DNA of 64,000 nucleotides from Acinetobacter colistiniresistens (GTDB lineage Bacteria; Pseudomonadota; Gammaproteobacteria; Pseudomonadales; Moraxellaceae): NCBI RefSeq assembly GCF_000413935.1, contig NZ_KE340380.1, positions 124,001-188,000 on the forward strand, in the 5' to 3' direction. Position numbers and translations under genes: made by a program. The notes under the pieces are model-generated. The model made no database searches. It was not told the DNA's origin and saw only the letters and a program-made list of their open reading frames with translations. Shown piece after piece: positions 30,465 to 40,597 of this stretch; position 1 is the stretch's first letter; each line of letters opens with the position of its first letter.

Positions 30465-31289
30465 TTAAATCACTTGGCGTAGATCACGCGCCGTTTCCTG
30501 TAATAAGGGCAAGATGTGAGTAATTAAATAATCTTTGGTGGTACGCATGGTGGGAGAAACGATATTTAAGGCAGCAACGACAGTCGCATTAGAGTCATAA
30601 ATTGGCACTGCGACCGCATGCACGCCCAATTCATGTTCTTCACAGGAATAGCACCAATCTTGCTCTTTGATTTCATGTAGTAAGGCTAAAAAAGCCTCAC
30701 TCTCGGTATGAGTATATTTGGTGAGACGTTTTAAGGGATATTTTGCTAACCATCGTTTTTGTGCTTCAGGCGTTAAATGTGCCAGTAGAATCTTTCCAGC
30801 AGAAGTCGCATGGGCAGGGAGCCGATTGCCTAAATGCAAACCATAAGGATTGACCCGATCGGTTTGTTGATGAGCGGCGCTACGGGCAATGGTAATTGCT
30901 TCATAACCATCTAAAACCATCACCGAATAAATCAGCGAAGTTTGATTGGTTAAAAGGTTTAATAAAGGCTGACAGATTTTAGGAAGCGGGGAGCCATCTA
31001 AATAAGCCCCAGAGAATTTAAGGATCTTGGGCGATAAATAATAGTAATGCCCATCAAAATCCAAATAGCCTAAGTATTCTAGCGTCAGTAAATGACGTCG
31101 AGCAGCGGCACGCGTCATGCCTGTTTTTTCTGCTGCGGTACTCATGTTGAGACGGTGGCGATCAGGTCCAAAGCATTCCAAAATGCTGAGACCTTTTGCA
31201 ATACCTGCAATAAAATCTTCGTGCCGAATCATTTTTTTGTTTTCGGTATGATGGATCAAACGCGGATTCTTTTCCTGATCATTTTCCAT
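30465..31289 (-). CDS. pcaU: IclR-type regulator of protocatechuate catabolism
   Basis: The 274-residue protein has an N-terminal IclR winged HTH at about 25-85 (IAGIAKGLSILECFGPD, then MTRAAARRHLLTLEYLGYL) and a C-terminal IclR effector domain at about 100-270 (RLPAHATSAGKILLAHL, SCEEHELGVHAVAVPI). It is divergent from pcaI, as pcaU is in A. baylyi, where it activates pcaIJFBDKCHG-quiBCXA with protocatechuate and controls its own expression. The gap contains the matching three-part operator at 31367-31401. Confidence 0.93.
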   Translation of the reverse strand: MENDQEKNPRLIHHTENKKMIRHEDFIAGIAKGLSILECFGPDRHRLNMSTAAEKTGMTRAAARRHLLTLEYLGYLDFDGHYYYLSPKILKFSGAYLDGSPLPKICQPLLNLLTNQTSLIYSVMVLDGYEAITIARSAAHQQTDRVNPYGLHLGNRLPAHATSAGKILLAHLTPEAQKRWLAKYPLKRLTKYTHTESEAFLALLHEIKEQDWCYSCEEHELGVHAVAVPIYDSNATVVAALNIVSPTMRTTKDYLITHILPLLQETARDLRQVI

Positions 31290-31366
31290 AATTTAGACAT
31301 CCTTGCTAAAACGGTTTTTCTATCAAAAACATTCTAAGCGAAAGATGACGAATTTACTTGGATAAT

Positions 31367-31401
31367 GTTCGATCATCGAACATAAAAATTAATCATCGAA
31401 C
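31367..31401. promoter_or_regulatory. PcaU operator: palindrome plus third direct repeat
   Basis: The 10-bp unit ATCATCGAAC occurs as one arm of the perfect palindrome GTTCGATCATCGAAC at 31367-31381 and again as a direct repeat at 31392-31401. Three half-sites, two inverted and one direct with 10-base spacing, is the arrangement described for the PcaU site of A. baylyi. It lies midway in the pcaU-pcaI gap. Confidence 0.9.
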
Positions 31402-31539
31402 AAAATGCATTTTTAAACGTAGAACTCAGCGCAGAATTTATCAAGAATAAGTAGAAGAAATCCGAACAAAGCACTCGATTTAATTTCATCGGTTTTCAGG
31501 ATGAAAATACGAGTGATGCATCGTACAGGAAGTAGTCAG

Positions 31540-32223
31540 ATGATTGATAAGAGTAGCACCTCATTCACCGAGGCACTGTCACAGATCAAGGATGGCGCAA
31601 CCATCATGATTGGTGGCTTTGGCACCGCAGGACAACCCGCAGAATTGATTGATGGACTGATCGAACTTGGCATCAAGGACTTGGTCATCGTCAATAATAA
31701 TGCTGGTAATGGCGACTATGGTTTGGCCAAACTGCTTAAAACAGGTGCGGTACGTAAAATCATCTGTTCTTTCCCACGTCAATCCGATTCATGGGTCTTC
31801 GATGAACTGTATCGTGCTGGCAAGATTGAACTGGAACTGGTGCCGCAAGGCAATCTTGCGTGCCGTATTCAAGCTGCGGGTATGGGCTTAGGCGCAGTCT
31901 TCACTCCAACAGGCTTTGGTACCTTACTGGCAGAAGGCAAAGAAACCCGCCATATCGAGGGCAAAGACTATGTACTTGAGTATCCCATCAAAGCCGACTT
32001 TGCCTTGATCAAAGCCCATCAGGGCGACCGCTGGGGCAATCTGGTCTATAACAAATCCGCACGTAACTTTGGCCCAATCATGGCGATGGCGGCGGATGTC
32101 ACTATTGCTCAAGTGTCTGAATTGGTCGAACTGGGGCAGCTTGATCCTGAACATATCATTACCCCCGGGATTTTTGTCCAGCATGTGGTCGCTGTTGATC
32201 CGACGATTGGCGCAGGAGCATAA
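31540..32223 (+). CDS. pcaI: 3-oxoadipate CoA-transferase subunit A
   Basis: From the ATG at 31540 the protein has 227 residues. It begins MIDKSSTSFTEALSQIKDGA with GGFGTAGQPAELIDGLIELG next, the glycine-rich loop of the CoA-transferase alpha subunit. An ATG at 31501 would add 13 residues outside the family alignment, whereas AGGAAG lies about 7 bases before 31540. PcaIJ moves CoA from succinyl-CoA to 3-oxoadipate. First gene of the pca-qui operon, 2 bases before pcaJ. Confidence 0.95.
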   Translation: MIDKSSTSFTEALSQIKDGATIMIGGFGTAGQPAELIDGLIELGIKDLVIVNNNAGNGDYGLAKLLKTGAVRKIICSFPRQSDSWVFDELYRAGKIELELVPQGNLACRIQAAGMGLGAVFTPTGFGTLLAEGKETRHIEGKDYVLEYPIKADFALIKAHQGDRWGNLVYNKSARNFGPIMAMAADVTIAQVSELVELGQLDPEHIITPGIFVQHVVAVDPTIGAGA

Positions 32224-32225
32224 AC

Positions 32226-32879
32226 ATGAGCTATCAAAAACTAAGCCGTGACCAGATTGCTGAACGTGTAGCGCAAGATATTCCTGATGGTGCTTATGTC
32301 AATCTCGGCATTGGCCTGCCAACCAAGATTTCCAATTATCTTCCTGCGGATAAAGATGTATTTCTGCATTCGGAAAATGGCTTGCTGGCATTTGGTCCTC
32401 CACCTGCAAAAGGTGAAGAAGACCCTGAGCTGATCAATGCAGGTAAAGAATACGTCACTATGCTCACTGGTGGCAGCTTTTTCCACCACGGTGATTCCTT
32501 TGCCATGATGCGTGGTGGCCATTTGGATATTGCCGTGCTAGGTGCTTTCCAAGTGGCAGCCAATGGTGATCTGGCCAACTGGCATACCGGTGCAGCAGAT
32601 GCGATTCCTGCAGTCGGTGGTGCGATGGATCTCGCTGTCGGTGCCAAGAAAGTATTTATCACTACCGATCACACCACTAAGCAAGGTGAACCGAAGATTG
32701 TTGAAACTCTTTCATATCCAGCAACGGGGTTGAAATGTGTCGATCGTATTTATACCGACCTGTGTGTAATTGATGTGACTGCTGACGGTTTAAAAGTGAT
32801 TGAGAAAGTAGACGGTTTTAGCTTTGAGGAATTGCAAGCTTTGACGGGTGCAAAATTGATTGATGCGACACTAGCTTAA
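32226..32879 (+). CDS. pcaJ: 3-oxoadipate CoA-transferase subunit B
   Basis: The 217-residue beta subunit contains GAYVNLGIGLPTKISNYLP near residue 22 and the catalytic-glutamate block FLHSENGLLAFGP near residue 42 (Glu in SENG). It pairs with PcaI. The next gene, pcaF, begins 114 bases later, an unusually long gap inside this operon that is filled by a palindromic repeat element. Confidence 0.95.
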   Translation: MSYQKLSRDQIAERVAQDIPDGAYVNLGIGLPTKISNYLPADKDVFLHSENGLLAFGPPPAKGEEDPELINAGKEYVTMLTGGSFFHHGDSFAMMRGGHLDIAVLGAFQVAANGDLANWHTGAADAIPAVGGAMDLAVGAKKVFITTDHTTKQGEPKIVETLSYPATGLKCVDRIYTDLCVIDVTADGLKVIEKVDGFSFEELQALTGAKLIDATLA

Positions 32880-32887
32880 GGATTGAA

Positions 32888-32980
32888 ATCCCCCTAAATC
32901 CCCCTTTGTTAAGGGGGACTTCCTCTAAACAATAGAGTGAGGTCTCCCTCCTTTTTAAAGGAGGGATTAAGGGAGGATTA
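32888..32980. repeat. REP/MITE-like palindromic element between pcaJ and pcaF
   Basis: The pcaJ-pcaF gap has the tandem ATCCCCCTAA / ATCCCCCTTT, a hairpin TCCCCCTT-tgtt-AAGGGGGA at 32899-32918, and a second hairpin TCCCTCCTTT-tt-AAAGGAGGGA at 32945-32966, then GGGAGG repeats. Purine/pyrimidine-skewed palindromes of this type are scattered, short repetitive elements in Acinetobacter-like genomes. Inside an operon it may dampen or stabilise the flanking mRNA. Confidence 0.7.
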
Positions 32981-32993
32981 AAGGGAAAAACAC

Positions 32994-34202
32994 ATGAAAA
33001 ACGCTTATATCATCGATGCTATCCGTACCCCATTCGGTCGTTATGCGGGCGGATTAGCCCCAGTACGTGCTGACGACTTGGGAGCGATTCCAATTCAGGC
33101 CTTGATGCAACGTAATCCAAGTGTCGATTGGCAGCAAGTCGATGATGTGATCTATGGCTGTGCCAATCAGGCGGGTGAAGATAACCGTAACATCGGGCGT
33201 ATGTCAGCACTATTGGCAGGTTTACCTTATCAAGTACCCGCCACTACAGTAAACCGTTTATGTGGTTCATCACTGGATGCCATTGCCATGGCTGCACGTG
33301 CCATTAAAGCCAATGAAGCTGATTTAATCATTGCGGGTGGTGTGGAAAGCATGAGCCGTGCACCCTATGTGATGGGTAAATCCGACAGCGCCTTTGGCCG
33401 TAGTCAAAAGATTGAAGACACCACCATGGGGTGGCGTTTTATCAATCCAAAACTCAAAGAACGGTATGGTGTGGATAGCATGCCGCAAACCGCAGAAAAC
33501 GTGGCGGAACTGTTCAATATCAATCGTGCTGATCAAGACCAATTTGCCCTTAACAGCCAACAACGTACTGCAACTGCGCAAGCCAAAGGCTTCTTTGCCC
33601 GCGAAATCATCCCTGTGACGATTCCACAGCGTAAAGGTGATGCGATTGTGGTGGATACGGATGAGCATCCACGTGCATCAACCACGTTAGAAGCCTTAAC
33701 CAAACTCAAGGGTGTGGTCAAAGTAGAAGGCACTGTGACAGCGGGTAATGCCTCTGGGATTAATGATGGTGCTGCTGCCGTATTGATTGCTTCAGATGAA
33801 GCGGTGGAAAAATACCAGCTCAAACCACGTGCCAAAATCATTGCTGCGACTACAGTTGGTGTTGAACCACGGATTATGGGTTTTGCGCCTGCACCTGCCA
33901 TTAAGAAATTACTAAAACAGGCCAATCTCACTCTAGCGCAGATGGACGTGATTGAACTAAATGAAGCTTTTGCGGCACAGGCTTTAGCCGTCACTCGTGA
34001 TTTAGGCTTGAGTGATGATGATGCACGAATCAATCCGAATGGTGGTGCGATTGCTTTGGGTCATCCTTTGGGTGCCTCTGGTGCACGTTTAGTGACAACC
34101 GCTTTGAACCAGCTTGAACAGATCAAAGGTCTGTACGCCCTGTGTTCGATGTGTATTGGTGTTGGGCAAGGGATTGCATTGATTATTCAACGTGTTGAGT
34201 GA
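32994..34202 (+). CDS. pcaF: 3-oxoadipyl-CoA thiolase
   Basis: The 402-residue thiolase has all catalytic motifs: NRLCGSSLDAIAMAARAI near residue 86 with the nucleophile Cys, NPNGGAIALGHPLGASGAR near residue 347 with the active-site His, and CSMCIGVGQGIA near the C-terminus with the second Cys. It splits 3-oxoadipyl-CoA into succinyl-CoA and acetyl-CoA, the last step of the beta-ketoadipate pathway. The order pcaIJF is as in A. baylyi. Confidence 0.96.
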   Translation: MKNAYIIDAIRTPFGRYAGGLAPVRADDLGAIPIQALMQRNPSVDWQQVDDVIYGCANQAGEDNRNIGRMSALLAGLPYQVPATTVNRLCGSSLDAIAMAARAIKANEADLIIAGGVESMSRAPYVMGKSDSAFGRSQKIEDTTMGWRFINPKLKERYGVDSMPQTAENVAELFNINRADQDQFALNSQQRTATAQAKGFFAREIIPVTIPQRKGDAIVVDTDEHPRASTTLEALTKLKGVVKVEGTVTAGNASGINDGAAAVLIASDEAVEKYQLKPRAKIIAATTVGVEPRIMGFAPAPAIKKLLKQANLTLAQMDVIELNEAFAAQALAVTRDLGLSDDDARINPNGGAIALGHPLGASGARLVTTALNQLEQIKGLYALCSMCIGVGQGIALIIQRVE

Positions 34203-34210
34203 GGTTTGCC

Positions 34211-35560
34211 ATGAGCCAGTTATACGCCAGCTTATTTTATCAGCCTGAAGTCACTGCCATTTTTAGTGATCAAGCTTTATTGAGTTATATGATTCAAGCC
34301 GAAGTGGCTTTAGCCAAAGCTCAGGCACAGGTCAATGTGATTCCTGCTTCAGCGGCAACGATGATTGAACAGGTCGGACACAATGCTGTAGCACAAATCG
34401 ATATGGATGCGTTGGCTACAGCAGCAGGATTGGCTGGTAATGTTGCGATTCCATTGGTCAAGCAATTCACCGCTTTGGTGAAACAGCAAGATGAAGATGC
34501 TGCTCGCTATGTACATTGGGGTGCGACTAGTCAAGACATCATTGATACGGCAACGATTTTGCAGAGTCGTGATGCCTTGGTATTGATCGAACAGCAACTG
34601 CAACAGGCCTATCAAACGTCCTTAAAGCAAGCCCAGCAATACCGCCATCAGGTCATGATTGGACGGACTTGGTTACAGCAAGCTTTGCCGATTACTTTGG
34701 GACATAAATTTGCGCGATGGGCAGCAGCCTTGAAACGTGATCTAGATCGCTTACAGGCAATGAAAACTCGTGTATTCACTGTGCAACTCGGTGGTGCAGT
34801 AGGTTCACTGGCATCTTTACAAGATAAAGGTTCAGCGGTGGTCGAAGCTTTTGCTGAGCAACTCAATTTAACCGTACCAGAATGTACTTGGCATGGTGAA
34901 CGCGACCGTATGGTTGAACTTGCCAGTATGCTTGCTTTGATCGTTGGAAATGTTGGCAAGATGGCAAAAGATTGGTCATTGCTAATGCAAACTGAAATCG
35001 CTGAAGTTTTTGAACCCGCAGCAAAGGGGCGAGGCGGTTCATCAACCATGCCACATAAGCGTAATCCTGTTGCAGCAGCCTCAATTCTTGCCGCAGCCAA
35101 TCGCGTGCCTGCCTTAATGGCAAGTGTCTATCAAAGCATGGTGCAAGAGCATGAACGTGCTTTGGGTGCATGGCATGCGGAATGGCTGGCAATCCCAGAA
35201 GTTTTCCAGTTATGTGCGGGTGCTTTAGAACGTAGCTGCGATGTGCTCGAACATATGCAAGTCAATGCAGAGGCGATGCAACGCAATCTTGAATGTACTC
35301 AAGGTTTGATCATGGCTGAAGCGGTGATGATGGCGCTGGCACCAAAGCTTGGGCGTATGAATGCGCATCATCTGGTTGAGCAGGCCTGTCAGCAAGCGGT
35401 TGCTCAACAACAGCATTTAAAAACCATTTTGTCAGCGATGGATGAAGTCAACACATATTTTAATGATCAAGCATTGGATGAGCTGTTCCAGCCTGCATCT
35501 TATTTGGGCAATATTCAGGCGCAAATTGATGCCGTGCTACACGCAGCACAAGGAGAGTAA
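34211..35560 (+). CDS. pcaB: 3-carboxy-cis,cis-muconate cycloisomerase
   Basis: The protein (449 residues from ATG 34211) belongs to the fumarase/aspartase superfamily. It has HWGATSQDIIDTATILQ near residue 100 and the signature GRGGSSTMPHKRNPVAA near residue 277. The ATG at 34211, giving MSQLYASLFYQ, is preferred over 34199 because a GAGG site lies 7 bases before it; pcaF ends at 34202. It converts 3-carboxymuconate to 4-carboxymuconolactone. pcaD starts 4 bases after its stop. Confidence 0.95.
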   Translation: MSQLYASLFYQPEVTAIFSDQALLSYMIQAEVALAKAQAQVNVIPASAATMIEQVGHNAVAQIDMDALATAAGLAGNVAIPLVKQFTALVKQQDEDAARYVHWGATSQDIIDTATILQSRDALVLIEQQLQQAYQTSLKQAQQYRHQVMIGRTWLQQALPITLGHKFARWAAALKRDLDRLQAMKTRVFTVQLGGAVGSLASLQDKGSAVVEAFAEQLNLTVPECTWHGERDRMVELASMLALIVGNVGKMAKDWSLLMQTEIAEVFEPAAKGRGGSSTMPHKRNPVAAASILAAANRVPALMASVYQSMVQEHERALGAWHAEWLAIPEVFQLCAGALERSCDVLEHMQVNAEAMQRNLECTQGLIMAEAVMMALAPKLGRMNAHHLVEQACQQAVAQQQHLKTILSAMDEVNTYFNDQALDELFQPASYLGNIQAQIDAVLHAAQGE

Positions 35561-35564
35561 GCGC

Positions 35565-36350
35565 ATGATCACGCATATCAAGAATCGTCAAGGACATTCA
35601 CTTGCAGTTCAAGTGCAAGGTCTAAAAGATGCGCCAGTCATCATGTTCTCCAACTCTTTGGGAACGGACCACGGGATGTGGCAGGCACAGGTAGCCGCTT
35701 TGGCTGATCATTATCAAATTATTAGCTATGACACACGTGGGCATGGCGCAAGTGCAGTCATTGCCAATAGCACCCTGCAAAATCTGGCTGAAGATGTGGT
35801 CGATATTCTGGATGCCTTAGCCATTGAAAAAGTTCATTTCTGTGGCATTTCAATGGGTGGGATTACTGCATTGGCTTTAGCCATTCAACATCCCGAACGT
35901 TTTCACAGTATTAGCGTGGCAAATTCAGCTGCAAAAATTGGTACTGCCGAAGCGTGGAATAGCCGTGCAGAGAGTGTTGAACAAAACGGTTTGGCTGAAA
36001 TTGTAAAGACCACGCATACACGTTGGTTTAGTGAACATTTTGATTATGCGCATGATGTTTTGGCACAAAAGACGATTCAGAGTCTTGCGCTGACACCTGC
36101 ACAAGGTTATGCCAATGCATGTCGTGCTTTAGCTGATGCAGATGTTCGGGAGCAACTTGGCCAGATTCAGATTCCAACGTTAATTATTGCAGGGCAGTAC
36201 GATCCTGTCACAACGGTTCAAGATGCAGAGTTTATGCACCAACTCATTGCAAGCAGTCAGCTTGAGGTCTTGGCGGCGTCGCATTTATCCAATATCGAAC
36301 AACCCCAAGTGTTTAATCAGGCACTGTCCAAGTTTATTCAAAACATATAA
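35565..36350 (+). CDS. pcaD: 3-oxoadipate enol-lactonase
   Basis: The 261-residue alpha/beta hydrolase starts MITHIKNRQGHS at 35565, with an AGGAGAG ribosome site just upstream. A far-upstream in-frame ATG at 35442 lies within pcaB and is rejected. It has FSNSLGTDHGMW (oxyanion region), YDTRGHGAS, the nucleophile elbow CGISMGGITALALA near residue 105 and a C-terminal SHLSNIEQP with the catalytic His. It hydrolyses 3-oxoadipate enol-lactone to 3-oxoadipate. Confidence 0.94.
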   Translation: MITHIKNRQGHSLAVQVQGLKDAPVIMFSNSLGTDHGMWQAQVAALADHYQIISYDTRGHGASAVIANSTLQNLAEDVVDILDALAIEKVHFCGISMGGITALALAIQHPERFHSISVANSAAKIGTAEAWNSRAESVEQNGLAEIVKTTHTRWFSEHFDYAHDVLAQKTIQSLALTPAQGYANACRALADADVREQLGQIQIPTLIIAGQYDPVTTVQDAEFMHQLIASSQLEVLAASHLSNIEQPQVFNQALSKFIQNI

Positions 36351-36391
36351 CCAGCAGGGTTAGCAAGGAATTCGCTTACAAGGAGGCAACT

Positions 36392-37744
36392 ATGGCACAG
36401 GAATTTGCTGTATCAAAAAATAGTATTGATGCACAGGCATTAATTGATAATGCACCCATTAGCAAATATCAGTGGATGATCGCAATTATTTGTTTTCTCA
36501 TTGTATTTGTCGATGGAATCGATACTGCGGCAATGGGCTTTATTGCACCAGCATTAACTCAGGACTGGGGCATTGACCGTTCCCAACTTGGACCGGTAAT
36601 GAGTGCAGCACTCGGTGGCATGATTATTGGGGCACTGGTGTCAGGTCCAACCGCTGATCGTTTTGGGCGCAAGATTGTTTTAACTGTTGCAATGCTGATT
36701 TTTGGTGGTTTTACCTTGGCATCTGCTTATGCTGAAAACCTGAATCAATTGGTGGTATTACGTTTTTTAACAGGAATTGGTCTCGGGGCAGCGATGCCAA
36801 ATGCAGCCACCTTGTTCTCTGAATATTGTCCAACACGGGTACGTTCGTTAATGGTGACCTGTATGTTCTGTGGCTATAACCTAGGTATGGCAACAGGGGG
36901 CTTTATCAGTAGCTGGCTGATTCCAGCATTTGGATGGCACAGCTTATTTTTATTGGGTGGCTGGACACCATTGATTCTCATGGTTCTGGTGATTTTATTT
37001 TTACCTGAATCTTATCGTTTTCTGATTATCAAAGGTCGAGATTCAGCAAAAATTCGCAAAATTTTAAATCATATTGCACCTGAGAAAGCACAAGCAGCCG
37101 AAAGCTTTCATATCCCAGAAGAACAATCTGCTGTGGCAGAAAAGAAAAATGTATTTGGCATGCTGTTCTCCCAACAATATGCCAAAGGTACGGTCTTATT
37201 GTGGACCACTTATTTCATGGGTTTAGTCGTGGTTTACCTGCTCACCAGCTGGTTGCCAACCTTGATGCGTGAAACAGGTGCAACCATGGAACGTGCAGCA
37301 TTTATTGGCGGCTTGTTCCAGTTTGGTGGGGTGCTCAGTGCCTTATTTATTGGCTGGGCAATGGATCGTTTCAATCCAAACCGCATTATTTCAGGTTTCT
37401 ATTTTATCGCAGGTCTGTTTGCCGTTGCCGTTGGACAAAGTCTCAATAATCCAACCTTATTAGCGATCTTAGTGCTCTGTGCAGGCATTGCCATTAATGG
37501 TGCGCAATCGTCTATGCCAGCCTTAAGTGCGCGTTTCTATCCAACCCAATGCCGTGCAACAGGTGTGGCATGGATGACAGGGATTGGCCGTTTCGGTGCC
37601 GTATTTGGTGCATGGATTGGTGCAGTGTTATTGGGCAATGACTGGTCTTTTACCGCCATTCTCAGCTTGCTGATGATTCCTGCTACCGCAGCAGCCATCG
37701 CAATTTTTGTTAAATCTCTCGTTGCTCATACCGATGCAACCTAA
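36392..37744 (+). CDS. pcaK: MFS transporter for protocatechuate/4-hydroxybenzoate
   Basis: The 450-residue protein is a 12-helix major facilitator of the aromatic acid:H+ symporter family. It has VDGIDTAAMGFIAPAL in helix 1 (the conserved D-G-x-D motif), GPTADRFGRKIVL in the loop 2-3 and the matching motif around AMDRFNPNRI. An AAGGAGG site precedes the ATG. The position between pcaD and pcaC is that of pcaK in A. baylyi. Confidence 0.93.
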   Translation: MAQEFAVSKNSIDAQALIDNAPISKYQWMIAIICFLIVFVDGIDTAAMGFIAPALTQDWGIDRSQLGPVMSAALGGMIIGALVSGPTADRFGRKIVLTVAMLIFGGFTLASAYAENLNQLVVLRFLTGIGLGAAMPNAATLFSEYCPTRVRSLMVTCMFCGYNLGMATGGFISSWLIPAFGWHSLFLLGGWTPLILMVLVILFLPESYRFLIIKGRDSAKIRKILNHIAPEKAQAAESFHIPEEQSAVAEKKNVFGMLFSQQYAKGTVLLWTTYFMGLVVVYLLTSWLPTLMRETGATMERAAFIGGLFQFGGVLSALFIGWAMDRFNPNRIISGFYFIAGLFAVAVGQSLNNPTLLAILVLCAGIAINGAQSSMPALSARFYPTQCRATGVAWMTGIGRFGAVFGAWIGAVLLGNDWSFTAILSLLMIPATAAAIAIFVKSLVAHTDAT

Positions 37745-37776
37745 GGCTCATATTTTCAAGATGAGGAGCAACATTC

Positions 37777-38926
<1,150 letters not shown>

Positions 38927-38938
38927 GGGAGATATACG

Positions 38939-39568
38939 ATGAATGCATGGAATTTTCAGGAATTGAAGGAAACCCCATCACAAACGGGTGGTCCTTATGT
39001 ACATATCGGTCTACTACCGCAACAAGCCAATATTAAAGTGTTTGAGCATAATTTCAATCACCAGTTAGTCAATGAGCAAACCCAAGGCCAACGGATTCGT
39101 CTGGAAGGTCAGGTGTTTGACGGGCTGGGTTTGCCATTACGAGATGTATTGCTGGAAATTTGGCAAGCAGATGCCAATGGGGTGTATCCAAGTCAGGCGG
39201 ACACTCAAGGCAAAACAGTCGATCCACATTTTCTGGGTTGGGGCCGTACGGGGGCTAATTTTGAAACAGGCTTCTGGAGCTTTAATACGGTAAAACCGGG
39301 CGCTGTTGCTGGGCGTAAAGGTTCAATTCAAGCACCGCATATTGCTGTCGCAGTTTTTGCCCGTGGTATCAATATTGGTTTGCATACCCGTATTTATTTT
39401 GAAGATGAAGTGGATGCCAATGCCAATGATCCAATTCTAAACAGCATTGAATGGGCAGTACGTCGCCAAACGCTGATCGCCAAACGCAGTGAAGTGGAGG
39501 GTGAAGTGGTTTATCGCTTTGATATTCGTATTCAGGGTGATGATGAAACAGTGTTCTTTGATATTTAG
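38939..39568 (+). CDS. pcaG: Protocatechuate 3,4-dioxygenase alpha subunit
   Basis: The 209-residue protein is homologous to PcaH but lacks the iron-ligand set, as alpha subunits do. It has ETPSQTGGPYVHIGLLP at the N-terminus, LEIWQADANGVYPSQAD near residue 75 and APHIAVAVFARGINIGLHTR near residue 130. It forms the dioxygenase with PcaH. It is the last pca gene before the qui genes. Confidence 0.95.
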   Translation: MNAWNFQELKETPSQTGGPYVHIGLLPQQANIKVFEHNFNHQLVNEQTQGQRIRLEGQVFDGLGLPLRDVLLEIWQADANGVYPSQADTQGKTVDPHFLGWGRTGANFETGFWSFNTVKPGAVAGRKGSIQAPHIAVAVFARGINIGLHTRIYFEDEVDANANDPILNSIEWAVRRQTLIAKRSEVEGEVVYRFDIRIQGDDETVFFDI

Positions 39569-39641
39569 GCATTTCTTTAAATAGCTTCCTTTCAAAGATG
39601 GACTGATTATGGAATCACTTAGATCCTGAAATTGAAAAGTA

Positions 39642-39666
39642 CTCCTCACTTTTGATGGGTGAGGAG
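39642..39666 (+). terminator. Hairpin between pcaG and quiB
   Basis: CTCCTCAC at 39642-39649 pairs with GTGAGGAG at 39659-39666 in the 169-base gap between pcaG and quiB. The tail is A-rich rather than T-rich, so it is more likely an mRNA stability or attenuation hairpin at the pca/qui boundary than a full terminator. Confidence 0.45.
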
Positions 39667-39737
39667 AGATTAAAAATGAAATGAAAACTCGGTAAGACGC
39701 CGCCGAATGAATAAATCTATTATTAAGGACGATACAG

Positions 39738-40577
39738 ATGAAAATGAAAACACTGGCAGCAGTGATGTTGCTTGTTAGCCCCTTTTTGATGGTTCAAACA
39801 GTACAAGCACAGGACAGTGTCCAAAAACAGGTTGAATTATCTGAACTTGTAAAGCTGCCTGTCAAAACTATTGTACCCATCACAGCCAAAACCAAAGAGC
39901 AGGCAATTGCTCAGGCAAAAGTGATCGCAGCGAATCCAGATGCTGATCTCGCGGAGTTTCGGATTGATTTACTCAATTTTGCCAATGATAGCAAGCAAGT
40001 GATTACCTTGGGCCAAGAGCTAAAACAGATTCTGGGTGCTAAGCCAATGATTGCCACGATTCGTACTCATAACGAAGGCGGGCAGTTAACAATTAGCGAT
40101 GCAGATTATGGCAAGACCTATCAAGCGTATTTACAGCAGCCCTTTATGGATATGCTCGATGTGGAAATGTTCCGTGATCAACAAATTGTGAAGAATACCG
40201 TCAAATTGGCACATGCGAAAAAAGTGCTGATCGTGATGTCCAATCATGATTTTCAAAGAACACCACCTGAGACTGAAATCATCAAACGTTTACTTAAACA
40301 GGATGAGTTAGGCGCCGATATTCTTAAAATTGCAGTGATGCCGCAAAGCAAACAGGATGTATTCAGCTTAATGAATGCGACTTTAAGCGTCAGTCAGCAA
40401 TCTAAAAAGCCATTGCTCACCATGTCGATGGGTAAGCTGGGGACAATTTCTCGGATTGCCACTGCAAATATGGGTGGCAGTTTCAGTTTTGGCATGATTG
40501 GCGAAGCATCTGCACCGGGGCAGATTGACGTCACGCAACTGAAACAGTTTTTAAAGACCATTCAACCAACACAATAA
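39738..40577 (+). CDS. quiB: Periplasmic catabolic 3-dehydroquinate dehydratase (type I)
   Basis: The 279-residue protein has a signal peptide of about 24 residues ending in VQA and then a type I dehydroquinase (AroD-like) barrel: DLAEFRIDLLNF near residue 75, IATIRTHNEGG near residue 102, and KLGTISRIA near residue 230. Lys in LKIAVMPQS near residue 198 is the likely Schiff-base residue. It dehydrates 3-dehydroquinate to 3-dehydroshikimate. The export signal separates it from biosynthetic AroD and fits quinate oxidation in the periplasm. Confidence 0.93.
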   Translation: MKMKTLAAVMLLVSPFLMVQTVQAQDSVQKQVELSELVKLPVKTIVPITAKTKEQAIAQAKVIAANPDADLAEFRIDLLNFANDSKQVITLGQELKQILGAKPMIATIRTHNEGGQLTISDADYGKTYQAYLQQPFMDMLDVEMFRDQQIVKNTVKLAHAKKVLIVMSNHDFQRTPPETEIIKRLLKQDELGADILKIAVMPQSKQDVFSLMNATLSVSQQSKKPLLTMSMGKLGTISRIATANMGGSFSFGMIGEASAPGQIDVTQLKQFLKTIQPTQ

Positions 40578-40597
40578 TTTAAAAAGGATTTTTAGAC

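Noticed and set aside
34199..34210. Start of pcaB at 34199
   Set aside because: It overlaps the pcaF stop and lacks a ribosome site at proper spacing; the ATG at 34211 has GAGG 7 bases upstream.
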